From: Leuconostoc mesenteroides subsp. mesenteroides ATCC 8293
GTDB taxonomy: Bacteria > Bacillota > Bacilli > Lactobacillales > Lactobacillaceae
NCBI RefSeq assembly: GCF_000014445.1
Contig: NC_008531.1
Span: forward strand, 1,333,001 to 1,397,000
Length of the DNA: 64,000 nt
Reading direction: 5' to 3'
Each line of letters opens with the position of its first letter. The stretch's first letter is position 1. The notes beneath the pieces are model-generated. The model was not told the origin of the DNA. It saw nothing but the letters and a program-made list of their open reading frames with translations, and did no database searches. Shown one piece after another: positions 35,419 to 44,714 of this stretch. The position numbers and the translations under genes were made by a program.

Positions 35419-37812
35419 TTAGAGGTCATGCAATAATCGATCATATTGCTGTTCTAAACCTTTTTTCAAGTTCATCTTTTCAACGACAATTTGTTGCTTA
35501 AATCGATTACGTTGCATAGCATTCAATTGAGAAACTAATATACCATTTTGATGACGTTGCATTTGGGTTAAAACATAAGCTAGACGTGATACAGGTTGCC
35601 ATACTTCTCTTTCTGGAACAATTACAATTGCAGGTAATTCCTGCTCTCTAAGCCACATGGTTGAAAAAATTTTTGGGGTAACAATAATAATATTATTTCG
35701 TTTGGTTTGACTCTGTCGTTGTATTTTTTCCAACGAGCCAGTAATTCCTTCCGCGACAATATTATAATTCGTTGTCACTGCATATTTTATTTTTTGATAC
35801 CAATGATTAACCCGTTCTTCATTGGGGACGATTAATAGTATTTCTCCAACATTACGCTGCGTAATAGCTTGTAAATGCACTATTGGAGACGAACGTTGCA
35901 ATTGTACAACATGAATTGGTTGTAAATCATTATGAACAAATTCACGCTCAACAGTAAAGGGCTCCGGTACATCACGTAAGAATTCCGTAACCTCTGTTGG
36001 TAAAAACTCACTCACAATTAATAATTTATGAACATTGGAAACAAATTCTGCTTGATAAATCGCACGTTCCAAAATATCGAATACGACTTCAGTTTGAGTT
36101 TGTCCGTTAACTTCGGAAAATTCATTTGCCACCACAATGTCATTTTGTAACTGTAAGCGTCTAATCTTCAACAATTGATCTCGAGCATCTTGGAACTCAT
36201 GAGGAATACTATTTTCACTAATTTCAAATAATTCCTTCAAATGTAATATTATCAGTAGAAACCGTTCCACGCGCTTTAAATTAGCCCGTTGATTATCGGA
36301 TTGCAATATTTGTTTTAGTAGTTTTAATGCTTCACTTAAACTCTGCCGAACAAATAAGCGCTGTTTATGCGTCAAACCAGCAATCTCTTGATGATTCAAT
36401 CCTTTTAAAATGTTTTGATACTGCGTGACATTTAAAGAAACGTGAAAATAATCATGTAAATCATCAACAAATTGCGTTGGTGTTTCCATGACAACAACTG
36501 GCCATTTATCAATCTTTTTCTCTTCACGCAGTTTCTGACTTTGCACAAAGTATGTGCTGAAGTTCATGATAATGATATTAGCTTGATGCGCACTTTTATA
36601 AGCCTTTTCGAAAAATTGTGCATGACTGTCACCACGAATTGATGACACGTAGTCACCATTTTGAACACCTACCGAAATTTCTCGAAGTAAACCAGTTTTT
36701 GTTTGCGTTAGCCAAACCAAAACACGAGCTTTAAAAAATTGAATTTGCAATGTACTTTTTTCTTCTAAAGTTTGAGCAAACTTTTCAACATCTATATACT
36801 CTGATGGCTCGTACAAAATAGCACTTTGCATTGGTCGGCTAAATAGCTTTGTAAGATTAGTAATAATATCTACTTGCTGAGCTTGTAAACTCTCATCATT
36901 AGTCAATAAAACCGCTGTTTTTCCACTTAGAATAACTGGAACTAAATAGGCCAATGTTTTTCCAACTCTCGGACCGGTTAAAATGGTCAGCAAGCCATCG
37001 GTACGTTTATTTAAGAATTGATTGGCACGATCCATTAAACTGTTCTGTGCAACATTTGTCGTTAACCACTGCCCAAATAACTTTGTCTTTTCGTCACTTG
37101 TTTCTGGATAATCAACTTGGACAGATTTAGAAGAATGAATTGTTTGTTCTGTTGTAGTGGTTAATACAGCGACTTGCTCAACGGTACCAAAATTTTGCTT
37201 GTTTTTTGAATGAACAAGCTTTAAAAATTGCTGCGTTTGACGTAGTAACGGCCAATCACCTTGTTGCAATTGTTTTAATGTAATGTCCGGTAATTCTTCA
37301 AGTTTTTTCCAAAATTTCAAAAACAGTAAAGCCGTGGCATGCGCATCCGCATTGGCACGATGTGCATTTTTGAGCGTGATATTTAAGTAGGTCGTTAAAT
37401 CTAATAAACGATATCCCGGCGCCGTTGGAAACAATATTTGAGCAAGCTGTACTGTGTCAATAGCAGCGGATTTTAAGAGTGGAAAACCAGTTCTTTCGAA
37501 CTCATCATTTAAATACGGATAATCAAAATTAACATTGTGCGCAATAATCACTGTATTTTGAAGTAAATTTTGCAATAACGGTGCAATTTCTTCGAAATAC
37601 GGTGCGTTTTGCACATCCTTTTGTGATATATGCGTGAGCTGCTGAATTTGACGATCAATTAGTTGGCCAGGATTGACAAAAGATTCAAAATGATCAACGA
37701 TTTGACGTTTCTTTATAAATGTCATACCAATTTGAATAATTCGTCCACCTTTTTTTACGCTATGTCCTGTGGTCTCAAGATCGACAACCACGAATGTATC
37801 GTTGGCGTTCAT
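35419..37812 (-). CDS. dinG: DinG-family protein: intact exonuclease domain, degenerate helicase motifs
   Basis: 797 residues from the ATG at 37810-37812 (GAAAGG upstream). The N-terminal DEDDh exonuclease is intact: VVVDLETTG (Asp11, Glu13), HNVNFDYPYL, and HRANADAHA. The helicase part keeps a Walker A-like TGPRVGKT, but the DEAH position reads VVVMETPTQF. The usual late motifs for strand separation (SFWEGVD and GRLIRS types) read VTPKIFSTMW and TQMQRHQNGI. Iron-sulphur cysteines are absent, as in other Firmicutes members. It is probably a 3'-5' exonuclease with no motor. First gene of the ypmB-aspB-asnS unit. Confidence 0.9.
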   Translation of the reverse strand: MNANDTFVVVDLETTGHSVKKGGRIIQIGMTFIKKRQIVDHFESFVNPGQLIDRQIQQLTHISQKDVQNAPYFEEIAPLLQNLLQNTVIIAHNVNFDYPYLNDEFERTGFPLLKSAAIDTVQLAQILFPTAPGYRLLDLTTYLNITLKNAHRANADAHATALLFLKFWKKLEELPDITLKQLQQGDWPLLRQTQQFLKLVHSKNKQNFGTVEQVAVLTTTTEQTIHSSKSVQVDYPETSDEKTKLFGQWLTTNVAQNSLMDRANQFLNKRTDGLLTILTGPRVGKTLAYLVPVILSGKTAVLLTNDESLQAQQVDIITNLTKLFSRPMQSAILYEPSEYIDVEKFAQTLEEKSTLQIQFFKARVLVWLTQTKTGLLREISVGVQNGDYVSSIRGDSHAQFFEKAYKSAHQANIIIMNFSTYFVQSQKLREEKKIDKWPVVVMETPTQFVDDLHDYFHVSLNVTQYQNILKGLNHQEIAGLTHKQRLFVRQSLSEALKLLKQILQSDNQRANLKRVERFLLIILHLKELFEISENSIPHEFQDARDQLLKIRRLQLQNDIVVANEFSEVNGQTQTEVVFDILERAIYQAEFVSNVHKLLIVSEFLPTEVTEFLRDVPEPFTVEREFVHNDLQPIHVVQLQRSSPIVHLQAITQRNVGEILLIVPNEERVNHWYQKIKYAVTTNYNIVAEGITGSLEKIQRQSQTKRNNIIIVTPKIFSTMWLREQELPAIVIVPEREVWQPVSRLAYVLTQMQRHQNGILVSQLNAMQRNRFKQQIVVEKMNLKKGLEQQYDRLLHDL

Positions 37813-37856
37813 ATAAAGCACCTTTCTAAACGTGCGTGCTAGAGCACTTTTTATGT

Positions 37857-37911
37857 GAGAATTGCGCTGTTTACTACACAATAATTATGCGCACTAAACA
37901 ACGCAATTCTC
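37857..37911. repeat. Long inverted repeat between divergent dinG and mvk
   Basis: GAGAATTGCG-C-TGTTTA (37857-37873) pairs with TAAACA-A-CGCAATTCTC (37895-37911), a 17-position stem with one mismatched position and a 21-base loop. No U-run follows. It lies in the dinG 5' region and immediately upstream of the mvk -35. Confidence 0.6.
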
Positions 37912-37919
37912 TTTTATAT

Positions 37920-37949
37920 TTTACACTAAATACTACTGTGCGGTACAAT
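37920..37949 (+). promoter_or_regulatory. Promoter of the mevalonate operon
   Basis: TTTACA (37920-37925), 18-base spacer, TACAAT (37944-37949), 25 bases before the mvk ATG. Confidence 0.65.
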
Positions 37950-37973
37950 AGTAGAGTACATCTGGAGAAATTT

Positions 37974-38906
37974 ATGTTAAGTCAAATGAATGGCGTAGGT
38001 CAATCCCACGCAAAAGCAATATTAATCGGCGAACACGCCGTTGTTTATGGCGAACCTGCCATTGCAATTCCCCTACCAAATATGACGGTCACTGCTACAT
38101 TGAGGCCAGCATTTCGTGGTCAAACAATCGATGGTGCTGAATTCCATGGTGATTTAAGTGAACTTGGTGCAAACGTTGAAGGTATCCGACAGCTATTACT
38201 GCGCCTAATCAATAAATTTAAAATGACTAATGTGCCATTCCTTCTCTCTATTGAATCAAATGTTCCTCAAGAACGAGGATTTGGCGCTTCAGCTGCTCTA
38301 GCAACTGCGATTACAAGAGCATTTTTCGATTACTTTAACACGACTTTAAGTAATACGGAACTGAATTACTTCACAAACATTGAAGAAGTCATTTCCCATG
38401 GATCACCTTCTGGCTTAGATGCCACCACCGTTAATTCGAGCAACCCGATTTGGTTTATCAAGAACAAAACAATGGAAAAATTCGAAATGAACTTATCAGG
38501 TACGTTGGTATTAGCCGATACAGGTATCCATGGTCAAACCGTTCACGCTGTCAGCATAGTCAAAGAATTTTTGATTAATGATCAAGAACGTGCTTGGTCA
38601 ACAATTAGTCATCTCGGACAAATTGCTGAAAAAATACGGATTGATATTTCTGAAAATAATCCCGAGCATTTAGGTATGATGTTTACAGCAGCCCATCATG
38701 AATTACAATCATTGGGTATTTCACATCCTAAACTTGACAAACTAGTTAATGCTGCGAATCATGCTGGTGCTTTAGGAGCAAAGTTAACAGGCGCTGGCAT
38801 TGGTGGTGCTATGTTTGCTTTAGCTAGAAATAATAATGATGCAATCGCAATTGCCAATGCTCTCAATAAAGCTGGCGCACAGAATACATGGATTCAACCC
38901 TTATGA
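37974..38906 (+). CDS. mvk: Mevalonate kinase
   Basis: 310 residues from the ATG at 37974, seven bases after GGAG; a longer frame upstream reaches into the dinG promoter region and is unlikely. GHMP kinase motifs: HAKAILIGEHAVVYGEPAIAIP, PQERGFGASAALATAITRAF (ATP loop), and the C-terminal LTGAGIGGAMFALA. It phosphorylates mevalonate at C5 with ATP. First of four genes taking mevalonate to isopentenyl/dimethylallyl diphosphate, which feed undecaprenyl phosphate and so the polysaccharide locus downstream. Confidence 0.96.
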   Translation: MLSQMNGVGQSHAKAILIGEHAVVYGEPAIAIPLPNMTVTATLRPAFRGQTIDGAEFHGDLSELGANVEGIRQLLLRLINKFKMTNVPFLLSIESNVPQERGFGASAALATAITRAFFDYFNTTLSNTELNYFTNIEEVISHGSPSGLDATTVNSSNPIWFIKNKTMEKFEMNLSGTLVLADTGIHGQTVHAVSIVKEFLINDQERAWSTISHLGQIAEKIRIDISENNPEHLGMMFTAAHHELQSLGISHPKLDKLVNAANHAGALGAKLTGAGIGGAMFALARNNNDAIAIANALNKAGAQNTWIQPL

Positions 38907-39844
38907 AAGCTACTGCCCATACAAATATTGCCCTCATAAAATACTGGGGAAAAAAAAATACGGAACTGAATCTACCGACAACTAGCTCACTTTCATTAAC
39001 ACTAGACAAGTTTTACACAACAACTTCTGTGGAACCTGCCAATCATGATCGTTTTATTTTAAATGACCAAGTCGTCGACGCCACTCGTGTTCATCGCTTT
39101 TTGGATATTCTGCGACAACAGTTGGGTGATTTTACACCACTGCAGGTTATTTCTGAAAATCATGTACCTACAAGTGCTGGATTAGCCTCCTCTGCTTCGG
39201 CTTTTGCTGCGTTAACAGGAGCTGTTACACACGAATTAGGAATGGACCTACCCAAGGAAGAATTATCCCGCTTAGCCCGTCGTGGTTCTGGTTCAGCTAG
39301 TCGCTCTTTTTTTGGTAACTTCGCCATGTGGCATAAAGGTATTGACGACGCATCTTCTTTTGCCGAGAGCCTTAACGCGCCTGAATTGCCCATTGCCTTG
39401 GTTGTTGCTGAGGTTTGTGATGCGCCTAAAAAGATAACTTCAACTGAGGGAATGAAACGTGCTATTACCTCACCAAATTATGATCGCTGGCTATCAAAGT
39501 CGGCTAATCAATTCATTGATATGCAACATGCTATCCTAGATCAAGATATTGACAAAATTGGTGCTTTGGCTGAAGATAATGCCTTGGGTATGCATGCTTT
39601 AAATTTAACAGCTACAAGAAGCCCATTCACTTATTTTACAGACAAAACACAATTAATTTTATCTTTGATACAAGATATGCGCCATCAAGGAATATTGGCC
39701 TATGCAACAATTGATGCAGGGCCAAACGTTAAAATTATCACAACAACGCAAGAAGCGCCCAAAATTGTGACCATACTAAATCATGCCATACCATCCCTGA
39801 AACTTGAAATTGCTCAAAGCGGGCCTGGAATTTCTTATGACTAA
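38903..39844 (+). CDS. mvaD: Diphosphomevalonate decarboxylase
   Basis: 313 residues. The ATG overlaps the mvk stop in an ATGA. Family motifs: TAHTNIALIKYWGKKNTELNLP at the start, VPTSAGLASSASAFAAL (ATP loop), and GSGSASRSFFGNFAMW. It converts 5-diphosphomevalonate to isopentenyl diphosphate with loss of CO2 and ATP hydrolysis. Translationally coupled on both sides. Confidence 0.96.
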   Translation: MKATAHTNIALIKYWGKKNTELNLPTTSSLSLTLDKFYTTTSVEPANHDRFILNDQVVDATRVHRFLDILRQQLGDFTPLQVISENHVPTSAGLASSASAFAALTGAVTHELGMDLPKEELSRLARRGSGSASRSFFGNFAMWHKGIDDASSFAESLNAPELPIALVVAEVCDAPKKITSTEGMKRAITSPNYDRWLSKSANQFIDMQHAILDQDIDKIGALAEDNALGMHALNLTATRSPFTYFTDKTQLILSLIQDMRHQGILAYATIDAGPNVKIITTTQEAPKIVTILNHAIPSLKLEIAQSGPGISYD

Positions 39845-40856
39845 AATATTAATCCCTGGTAAACTCTTTTTGGCTGGTGAGTATGCAATTACTAATCCTG
39901 GCAATACCGCGCTTGTTGTTGCCATTACTACAGGGTTAGCAATAGAAATTACCACAGCCCGTGAAGTTTCTACTATTACTTCTAATATCATTACAGATGA
40001 TCTAACTTTCAATATCAACCAAGAAACGCCAGAGCAAACTGATGACTGGCGTTTTGTTCGCGCGGCTGTGAATCTGATGACACATTATGTTCACACGAAA
40101 AAAATTAGGGCAACATTACAAGAAGTAAATATTGACATCAAAAGTAATATGAATCATCCTACAGGTAAAATTGGTCTTGGTTCGTCTGCAGCCGTGGTTG
40201 TAGGCATCGTATCGGCTTTTAATAACCATTTCAAACTCAACCTAACGTTACTGACTCAATTTAAAATTGCTGCGCTCGCACACTTGCATGTGCAGAAAAA
40301 TGGTTCATTAGGTGATGTTGCAGCAATAACATACGGCGGTGCTATTTCATACCAAAGCCCTGATTTGTCTCAATATCAAACGGCAGATAAAAATTGGCTA
40401 CAGCCTGAAATTGTAGATGTGCCCTGGAAAAAACTAAACATCGTTCCCCTCAGTTGGCCGCAAGACTGGCAAATCCTTTTAGGTGCCACACATGAAAGCG
40501 CCGATACAAGTAAGGCACTCGCCTCAAAAACATTGCCAACTTCTTTTTTCAAAGAAAGTCAACATGTCGCTGACGACGTCGTTCAATCGGTTATTAAAAA
40601 CGACTACAAGCAATTTTCAAAAGGTTTAAAATTAAATCAAACCATCTTACGGCACACATTATCCCAAAAATACGTTACACCAAAACTAGCAATTCTACTG
40701 CAGACACTTGGCGATACCGCAGGAAAAATCAGTGGTGCTGGATTTGGTGATAATGGCTTTGCTGTTGTTAATGGACCTACAGATTTACCAGAAATGTGGC
40801 TTGCAGCTGGAATTGAGCCACATTACGTCCAAATTGCCCCACAGAATCGAGGTTAA
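39837..40856 (+). CDS. mvaK2: Phosphomevalonate kinase
   Basis: 339 residues from the ATG at 39837, overlapping the mvaD stop. GHMP kinase motifs: IPGKLFLAGEYAITNPGNTALV, TGKIGLGSSAAVVVGIVSAF, and KISGAGFGDNGFAVV. It phosphorylates 5-phosphomevalonate to the diphosphate. Third gene of the operon by position although second in chemistry, the usual order in lactic acid bacteria. Confidence 0.95.
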   Translation: MTKILIPGKLFLAGEYAITNPGNTALVVAITTGLAIEITTAREVSTITSNIITDDLTFNINQETPEQTDDWRFVRAAVNLMTHYVHTKKIRATLQEVNIDIKSNMNHPTGKIGLGSSAAVVVGIVSAFNNHFKLNLTLLTQFKIAALAHLHVQKNGSLGDVAAITYGGAISYQSPDLSQYQTADKNWLQPEIVDVPWKKLNIVPLSWPQDWQILLGATHESADTSKALASKTLPTSFFKESQHVADDVVQSVIKNDYKQFSKGLKLNQTILRHTLSQKYVTPKLAILLQTLGDTAGKISGAGFGDNGFAVVNGPTDLPEMWLAAGIEPHYVQIAPQNRG

Positions 40857-40857
40857 A

Positions 40858-41910
40858 ATGACTGAATCTGCTCAATCTCATCGTAAAGATGAACATCTAT
40901 CGCTTGGTGTCAAACTCTGGCGTCAAAATACAATGCCTGTCATTGGTGCAACTTATGATGATGTACGTTGGTTACCCAATACTTTTCCCGAAACGAGTGT
41001 GTCAGAAGTTGATGTTTCAACCAAATTATTTGAACACCACTTTAAATGGCCCTTCTACATTGAAGCCATGACAGGCGGATCAGCTTTAACTGGTCGCATC
41101 AATATGGAACTTGCTGAGGTAGCTGCTGAGTCAAATATTGCTATGGCAGTTGGCTCACAATCGATTGCACTTAAAGAACCAGAAACTCGTGATACATTCA
41201 CAATTGTTCGTAAGAAGAATCCCAATGGTTTTCTATTTGCCAATTTAGGGGCCGACCATCCTATTTCAAATGTACGTACTGCCATTGATATGATTGATGC
41301 TAATGCCATTGAACTTCATGTTAATGCCGCCCAAGAACTTGTCATGGCTGAAGGTGATCGCAAATTCTATTGGCTAGACAATCTTGCTGAAATCATCGCA
41401 AAGTCACCTGTTCCGGTGATAATTAAGGAAGTCGGCTTTGGTATGAGTCAGTCTACTTTCAAACAAATTGCCGATCTAAATCCAGCTGCTATCAATGTTG
41501 GTGGAGCAAACGGAACAAATTTTTCTATTATTGAACAAAGGCGTAATCGCCTTTCTGAAGCTGTTAATTTAGATCATTACGGACTATCAACTGTCGAAAG
41601 TTTGCTGGAAGCAAAAATGGCTAAAAATAACTTACCCTTAATTGCTACAGGAGGCATTCAAAGTGTGAATCATGTCATAACTAGTCTCATGCTGGGCGCG
41701 TCTTTAACTTCTAGTGCTGGTTTCATGCTCACAACACTAATGGAAAAAGGTCAAAAATCATTACTCGAAGAAATTAATGCATGGCAAGTAGCGTTGCCAC
41801 GTCTATTCACATTACTTGGTGCCCAAAATATCACGGAACTGCAACATAAACCACTAATATACAGCCCTAACCTACAAAATTTTATTGCACAACAAAAAGC
41901 ATCTCAATGA
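40858..41910 (+). CDS. fni: Type II isopentenyl-diphosphate delta-isomerase (FMN-dependent)
   Basis: 350 residues from the ATG at 40858, one base after the mvaK2 stop. Motifs: HRKDEHLSLGVKLW, FYIEAMTGGSALTGRIN, ELHVNAAQELVMAEGDRKF, the flavin-binding NVGGANGTNF and ATGGIQ. It interconverts IPP and DMAPP using FMN and NADPH. The RibF enzyme in this window supplies FMN. Its stop codon lies at the centre of a terminator hairpin. Confidence 0.95.
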   Translation: MTESAQSHRKDEHLSLGVKLWRQNTMPVIGATYDDVRWLPNTFPETSVSEVDVSTKLFEHHFKWPFYIEAMTGGSALTGRINMELAEVAAESNIAMAVGSQSIALKEPETRDTFTIVRKKNPNGFLFANLGADHPISNVRTAIDMIDANAIELHVNAAQELVMAEGDRKFYWLDNLAEIIAKSPVPVIIKEVGFGMSQSTFKQIADLNPAAINVGGANGTNFSIIEQRRNRLSEAVNLDHYGLSTVESLLEAKMAKNNLPLIATGGIQSVNHVITSLMLGASLTSSAGFMLTTLMEKGQKSLLEEINAWQVALPRLFTLLGAQNITELQHKPLIYSPNLQNFIAQQKASQ

Positions 41911-41919
41911 GATGCTTTT
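41895..41919. terminator. Bidirectional terminator between fni and hpt
   Basis: AAAAGCATCTCA, one base, TGAGATGCTTTT, perfect over 12 bp, overlapping the fni stop codon. It serves the convergent hpt gene as well. Confidence 0.8.
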
Positions 41920-41926
41920 AAATTTG

Positions 41927-42490
41927 TTATTTTATTAAATCAACTTTGTCAAAGTCAACAATAGCAATTACTGGTAAGTTTCTGAAAAAATTATTGTAGT
42001 CCATACCATAGCCCACAAGGAATTCATCCGGCACTTCCAAACCAAAATAATCAACTTCAAAATCAACTACTCTAGCCTCTTTCTTATCAGCCAATGCCAC
42101 TGTGGTCACACTTGAGGCACCCTTTAATTCAAAATAATTGTGCAGCCACTGCATTGTTCTTCCTGAATCAATAATTTCATCAACAATAACAACATCCCGC
42201 CCAGTTAAATCCATGCTAACATCATGAACTACTTTGACTTGACCAGTTGATGCTGCGCCTGAATAACTTTTAACGTCTACAAAATCGAAATCAACATCCA
42301 GTGGCATCTTTCGAAGTAGATCGGTGGCGAAGATAACCCCGCCTTTTAATACGGCAATAAAAATAGGTCGTTCTTTATTTCCCTCAAACTTTGTAGTCAA
42401 TTCATTAGCCACACGCTGAACCTGTGCTTGAATATCTGTTTCTGTCGCCAACACCCCTTTGATAGCTGGGTGTGTGATTAAAGGTTTCAT
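41927..42490 (-). CDS. hpt: Hypoxanthine-guanine phosphoribosyltransferase
   Basis: 187 residues. PRTase motifs: IAVLKGGVIFATDLLRKM, VKSYSGAASTGQVKVVHD, and the PRPP loop VVIVDEIIDSGRTMQWL. It salvages hypoxanthine and guanine to IMP and GMP. The ATG overlaps the purB stop codon. With purB and the FNT channel upstream it forms a purine-related unit. Confidence 0.95.
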   Translation of the reverse strand: MKPLITHPAIKGVLATETDIQAQVQRVANELTTKFEGNKERPIFIAVLKGGVIFATDLLRKMPLDVDFDFVDVKSYSGAASTGQVKVVHDVSMDLTGRDVVIVDEIIDSGRTMQWLHNYFELKGASSVTTVALADKKEARVVDFEVDYFGLEVPDEFLVGYGMDYNNFFRNLPVIAIVDFDKVDLIK

Positions 42491-43782
42491 GCTAGACCTA
42501 CTCTCTTAAAAATTTCATCAACATGTCGCAAATGATAATGATAATCAAATGCATCGTCAACTTGTTCTTTTGTTAAGTTTGCTTGGATGGTTGGGTCTGC
42601 ATCTACTAGGTCGCGGAACATCAATTGCTCATCCCACGAACGGGCTGTCAACGGTTGGACAGTGTCATATGATTGCTCACGTGACAATCCTGCATCAATC
42701 AAACTCAACAGTAAACGCTGTGAATATATTAACCCATACGTACGGTCCATATTCTTTTTCATTGTTTCTGGGAACACACCCAAATTATTTAGAATACCAG
42801 TATGGCGGTTTAACATGTAATCAAGTAACGCGGTTGCATCTGCAAGTATGATACGCTCTGCAGATGAATGCGAAATATCACGCTCATGCCATAAAGTAAC
42901 GTTTTCCAAAGCAGTTACTGCGTAACCACGTAGCACACGTGCCAATCCAGTAATATTTTCATCACCAATTGGGTTTCGCTTATGTGGCATGGCCGATGAG
43001 CCCTTTTGTCCTTTAGCAAAGCCTTCTTCAACTTCATGTATTTCAGAGCGCTGTAGGGAACGAATTTCAGTAGCGAGCTCTTCCATTTGAGTACCAATCA
43101 AGGCAATTGTCTGGATATAATCTGCGTGTAAATCACGTGGTAGTACTTGTGAACCAACTGGTTGAGGGGTTAGCCCAAGTTCTTTCATAGCAACTTCTTC
43201 AACACGTGGTGGCACGTTTGCAAATGTACCAACGGCACCTGAAAGTTTCCCAGTTTCTACCTCTGCCGCAACACGTTCAAAACGTTCTATAGCGCGTGTT
43301 GCTGAAGCATAGAAACGTGCCATTTTCAAACCAAAAGTTGTTGGCTCAGCATGCACCCCGTGCGTACGACCCATCATAACTGTGTCTTTATATTGCACAG
43401 CTAATTTTTTAATTGCTTCACGCCAGTCTTGCAAATCTTTTTTTATCATATCATTTGCTTGGCGCAAACGTAAAGCTTGTGCTGTATCAACAACATCCGT
43501 TGAAGTTAGACCATAATGAATCCACTTGCGCTCATCACCCAAAGATTCAGATACGTTACGTGTAAATGCAACTACATCGTGTCGTGTAGATAATTCTATT
43601 TCTGCTATTCGATCTACATCAAATTTTGCATTTGCACGTATTTTTGCAAGATCCTCGGCTGGAATGTGGCCTTCGGCGACCCAACCAGCGTCAACAGCAA
43701 TTTCAACATCTAACCATGTTTGATATTGATTTTTCAGCGACCAAATGTCGCGGAGTTGTTCTCGTGAATATCGTTCAAGCAT
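42487..43782 (-). CDS. purB: Adenylosuccinate lyase
   Basis: 431 residues from the ATG at 43780-43782, preceded by AAAGGACAAAAATA; a frame 17 codons longer has no such site. Fumarase/aspartase-family motifs: HDVVAFTRNVSE, MMGRTHGVHAEPTTFGLK, and the signature GSSAMPHKRNPIGDE. It cleaves SAICAR and adenylosuccinate, releasing fumarate. It overlaps the FNT gene by eight bases and hpt by four, so the three are translated together. Confidence 0.96.
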   Translation of the reverse strand: MLERYSREQLRDIWSLKNQYQTWLDVEIAVDAGWVAEGHIPAEDLAKIRANAKFDVDRIAEIELSTRHDVVAFTRNVSESLGDERKWIHYGLTSTDVVDTAQALRLRQANDMIKKDLQDWREAIKKLAVQYKDTVMMGRTHGVHAEPTTFGLKMARFYASATRAIERFERVAAEVETGKLSGAVGTFANVPPRVEEVAMKELGLTPQPVGSQVLPRDLHADYIQTIALIGTQMEELATEIRSLQRSEIHEVEEGFAKGQKGSSAMPHKRNPIGDENITGLARVLRGYAVTALENVTLWHERDISHSSAERIILADATALLDYMLNRHTGILNNLGVFPETMKKNMDRTYGLIYSQRLLLSLIDAGLSREQSYDTVQPLTARSWDEQLMFRDLVDADPTIQANLTKEQVDDAFDYHYHLRHVDEIFKRVGLA

Positions 43783-44539
43783 TATTTTTGTCCTTTGTGA
43801 AATAAAGTGAAGCAGCGAGTAATAAGCCACCAAACGTGTTACCTAAAAATGCTGGCACAAGATTATGCAACATTTGTACCAATGTAATCGTACCATTAAA
43901 ATAAGCAGCTGGCAGCAAGAAAAAGTTAGCAATAACATGATTGAATCCAATCAACACAAAGATCATGACTGGAAACCACATACCTACTATTTTCCCAATG
44001 GTATCCTTGGCGACCATACCTAAGTATACACCCATCGCCACCAACCAATTCGCACCGATTGCCGAAAAGAAGATCATCGGCATACTTGGAGTTACTTTAG
44101 ACATTGCCATTGTCGCAACTTGTTTGCCATAAATATCCACCTTAGTCAGTCCTAAATAGTGTCCAAAAATATAGGCTAATAAAATCGCACCAAGTCCATT
44201 GAGCAAAGTTATCAGTATTACTTCAAAAAAATAACGTAACCAACCCAAATTACGATTTAAAGCGCCGTAACCAAGAACAAACATATTTCCAGTAGCTAAC
44301 TCTTGTCCAGTGAACACAATCATAATTAGTCCGACCGGAAATAAAGATGCGCCGACCAAAGAGACAACGGGAGATTGGAGAGCAGTTAGTGGTGCCATTG
44401 CACGTATTGCTGCTAAAAATCCCAAAGAAATAGCAACGCCACCCAGTATCCCAAGCGTTACTTTTTTCCTGAGAGGATAGCCAACTTTTCGTCGGACAGT
44501 ATCAACTAGCAATGCTTGCATTTCATCGTTTGTGTGCAT
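43775..44539 (-). CDS. Formate/nitrite transporter (FNT) family channel
   Basis: About 254 residues from the second ATG (GGAG six bases upstream). Six membrane segments. FNT features: FTGQELATGNMFVLGYG near TM3, GANWLVAMGVYLG, and the conserved gating histidine region GFNHVIANFFLLPAAYFNG. FNT channels pass formate, nitrite or other small monocarboxylates. Overlapping purB and lying in a purine operon points to formate, the one-carbon source for purine synthesis; this is an inference. Lactate/acetate transport is an alternative. Confidence 0.88.
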   Translation of the reverse strand: MHTNDEMQALLVDTVRRKVGYPLRKKVTLGILGGVAISLGFLAAIRAMAPLTALQSPVVSLVGASLFPVGLIMIVFTGQELATGNMFVLGYGALNRNLGWLRYFFEVILITLLNGLGAILLAYIFGHYLGLTKVDIYGKQVATMAMSKVTPSMPMIFFSAIGANWLVAMGVYLGMVAKDTIGKIVGMWFPVMIFVLIGFNHVIANFFLLPAAYFNGTITLVQMLHNLVPAFLGNTFGGLLLAASLYFTKDKNNA

Positions 44540-44649
44540 ATTCATCTCCAGAATAACTTTATTTAATTTTCTCTACTCAATTATTTTACCAGTTATTTTA
44601 CTGGTTGCGTTCGTAATTAAATTAGTATTTTCTCACAAAAATAAAAAAA

Positions 44650-44666
44650 GTTCGGTTTACCCGAAC
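44650..44666 (-). terminator. Terminator after the aquaglyceroporin gene
   Basis: On the minus strand GTTCGG, five-base loop, CCGAAC followed by seven T. Confidence 0.8.
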
Positions 44667-44714
44667 GAAACAGTGTTTTTTATAATTTTAAGCGAACGTT
44701 TGGATTGTAAGCGT

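Noticed and set aside
37835..37855. Short GTGCT/AGCAC hairpin with a T run after the dinG start
   Set aside because: The stem is only five pairs and overlaps the dinG ribosome-binding region; too weak to call a terminator.
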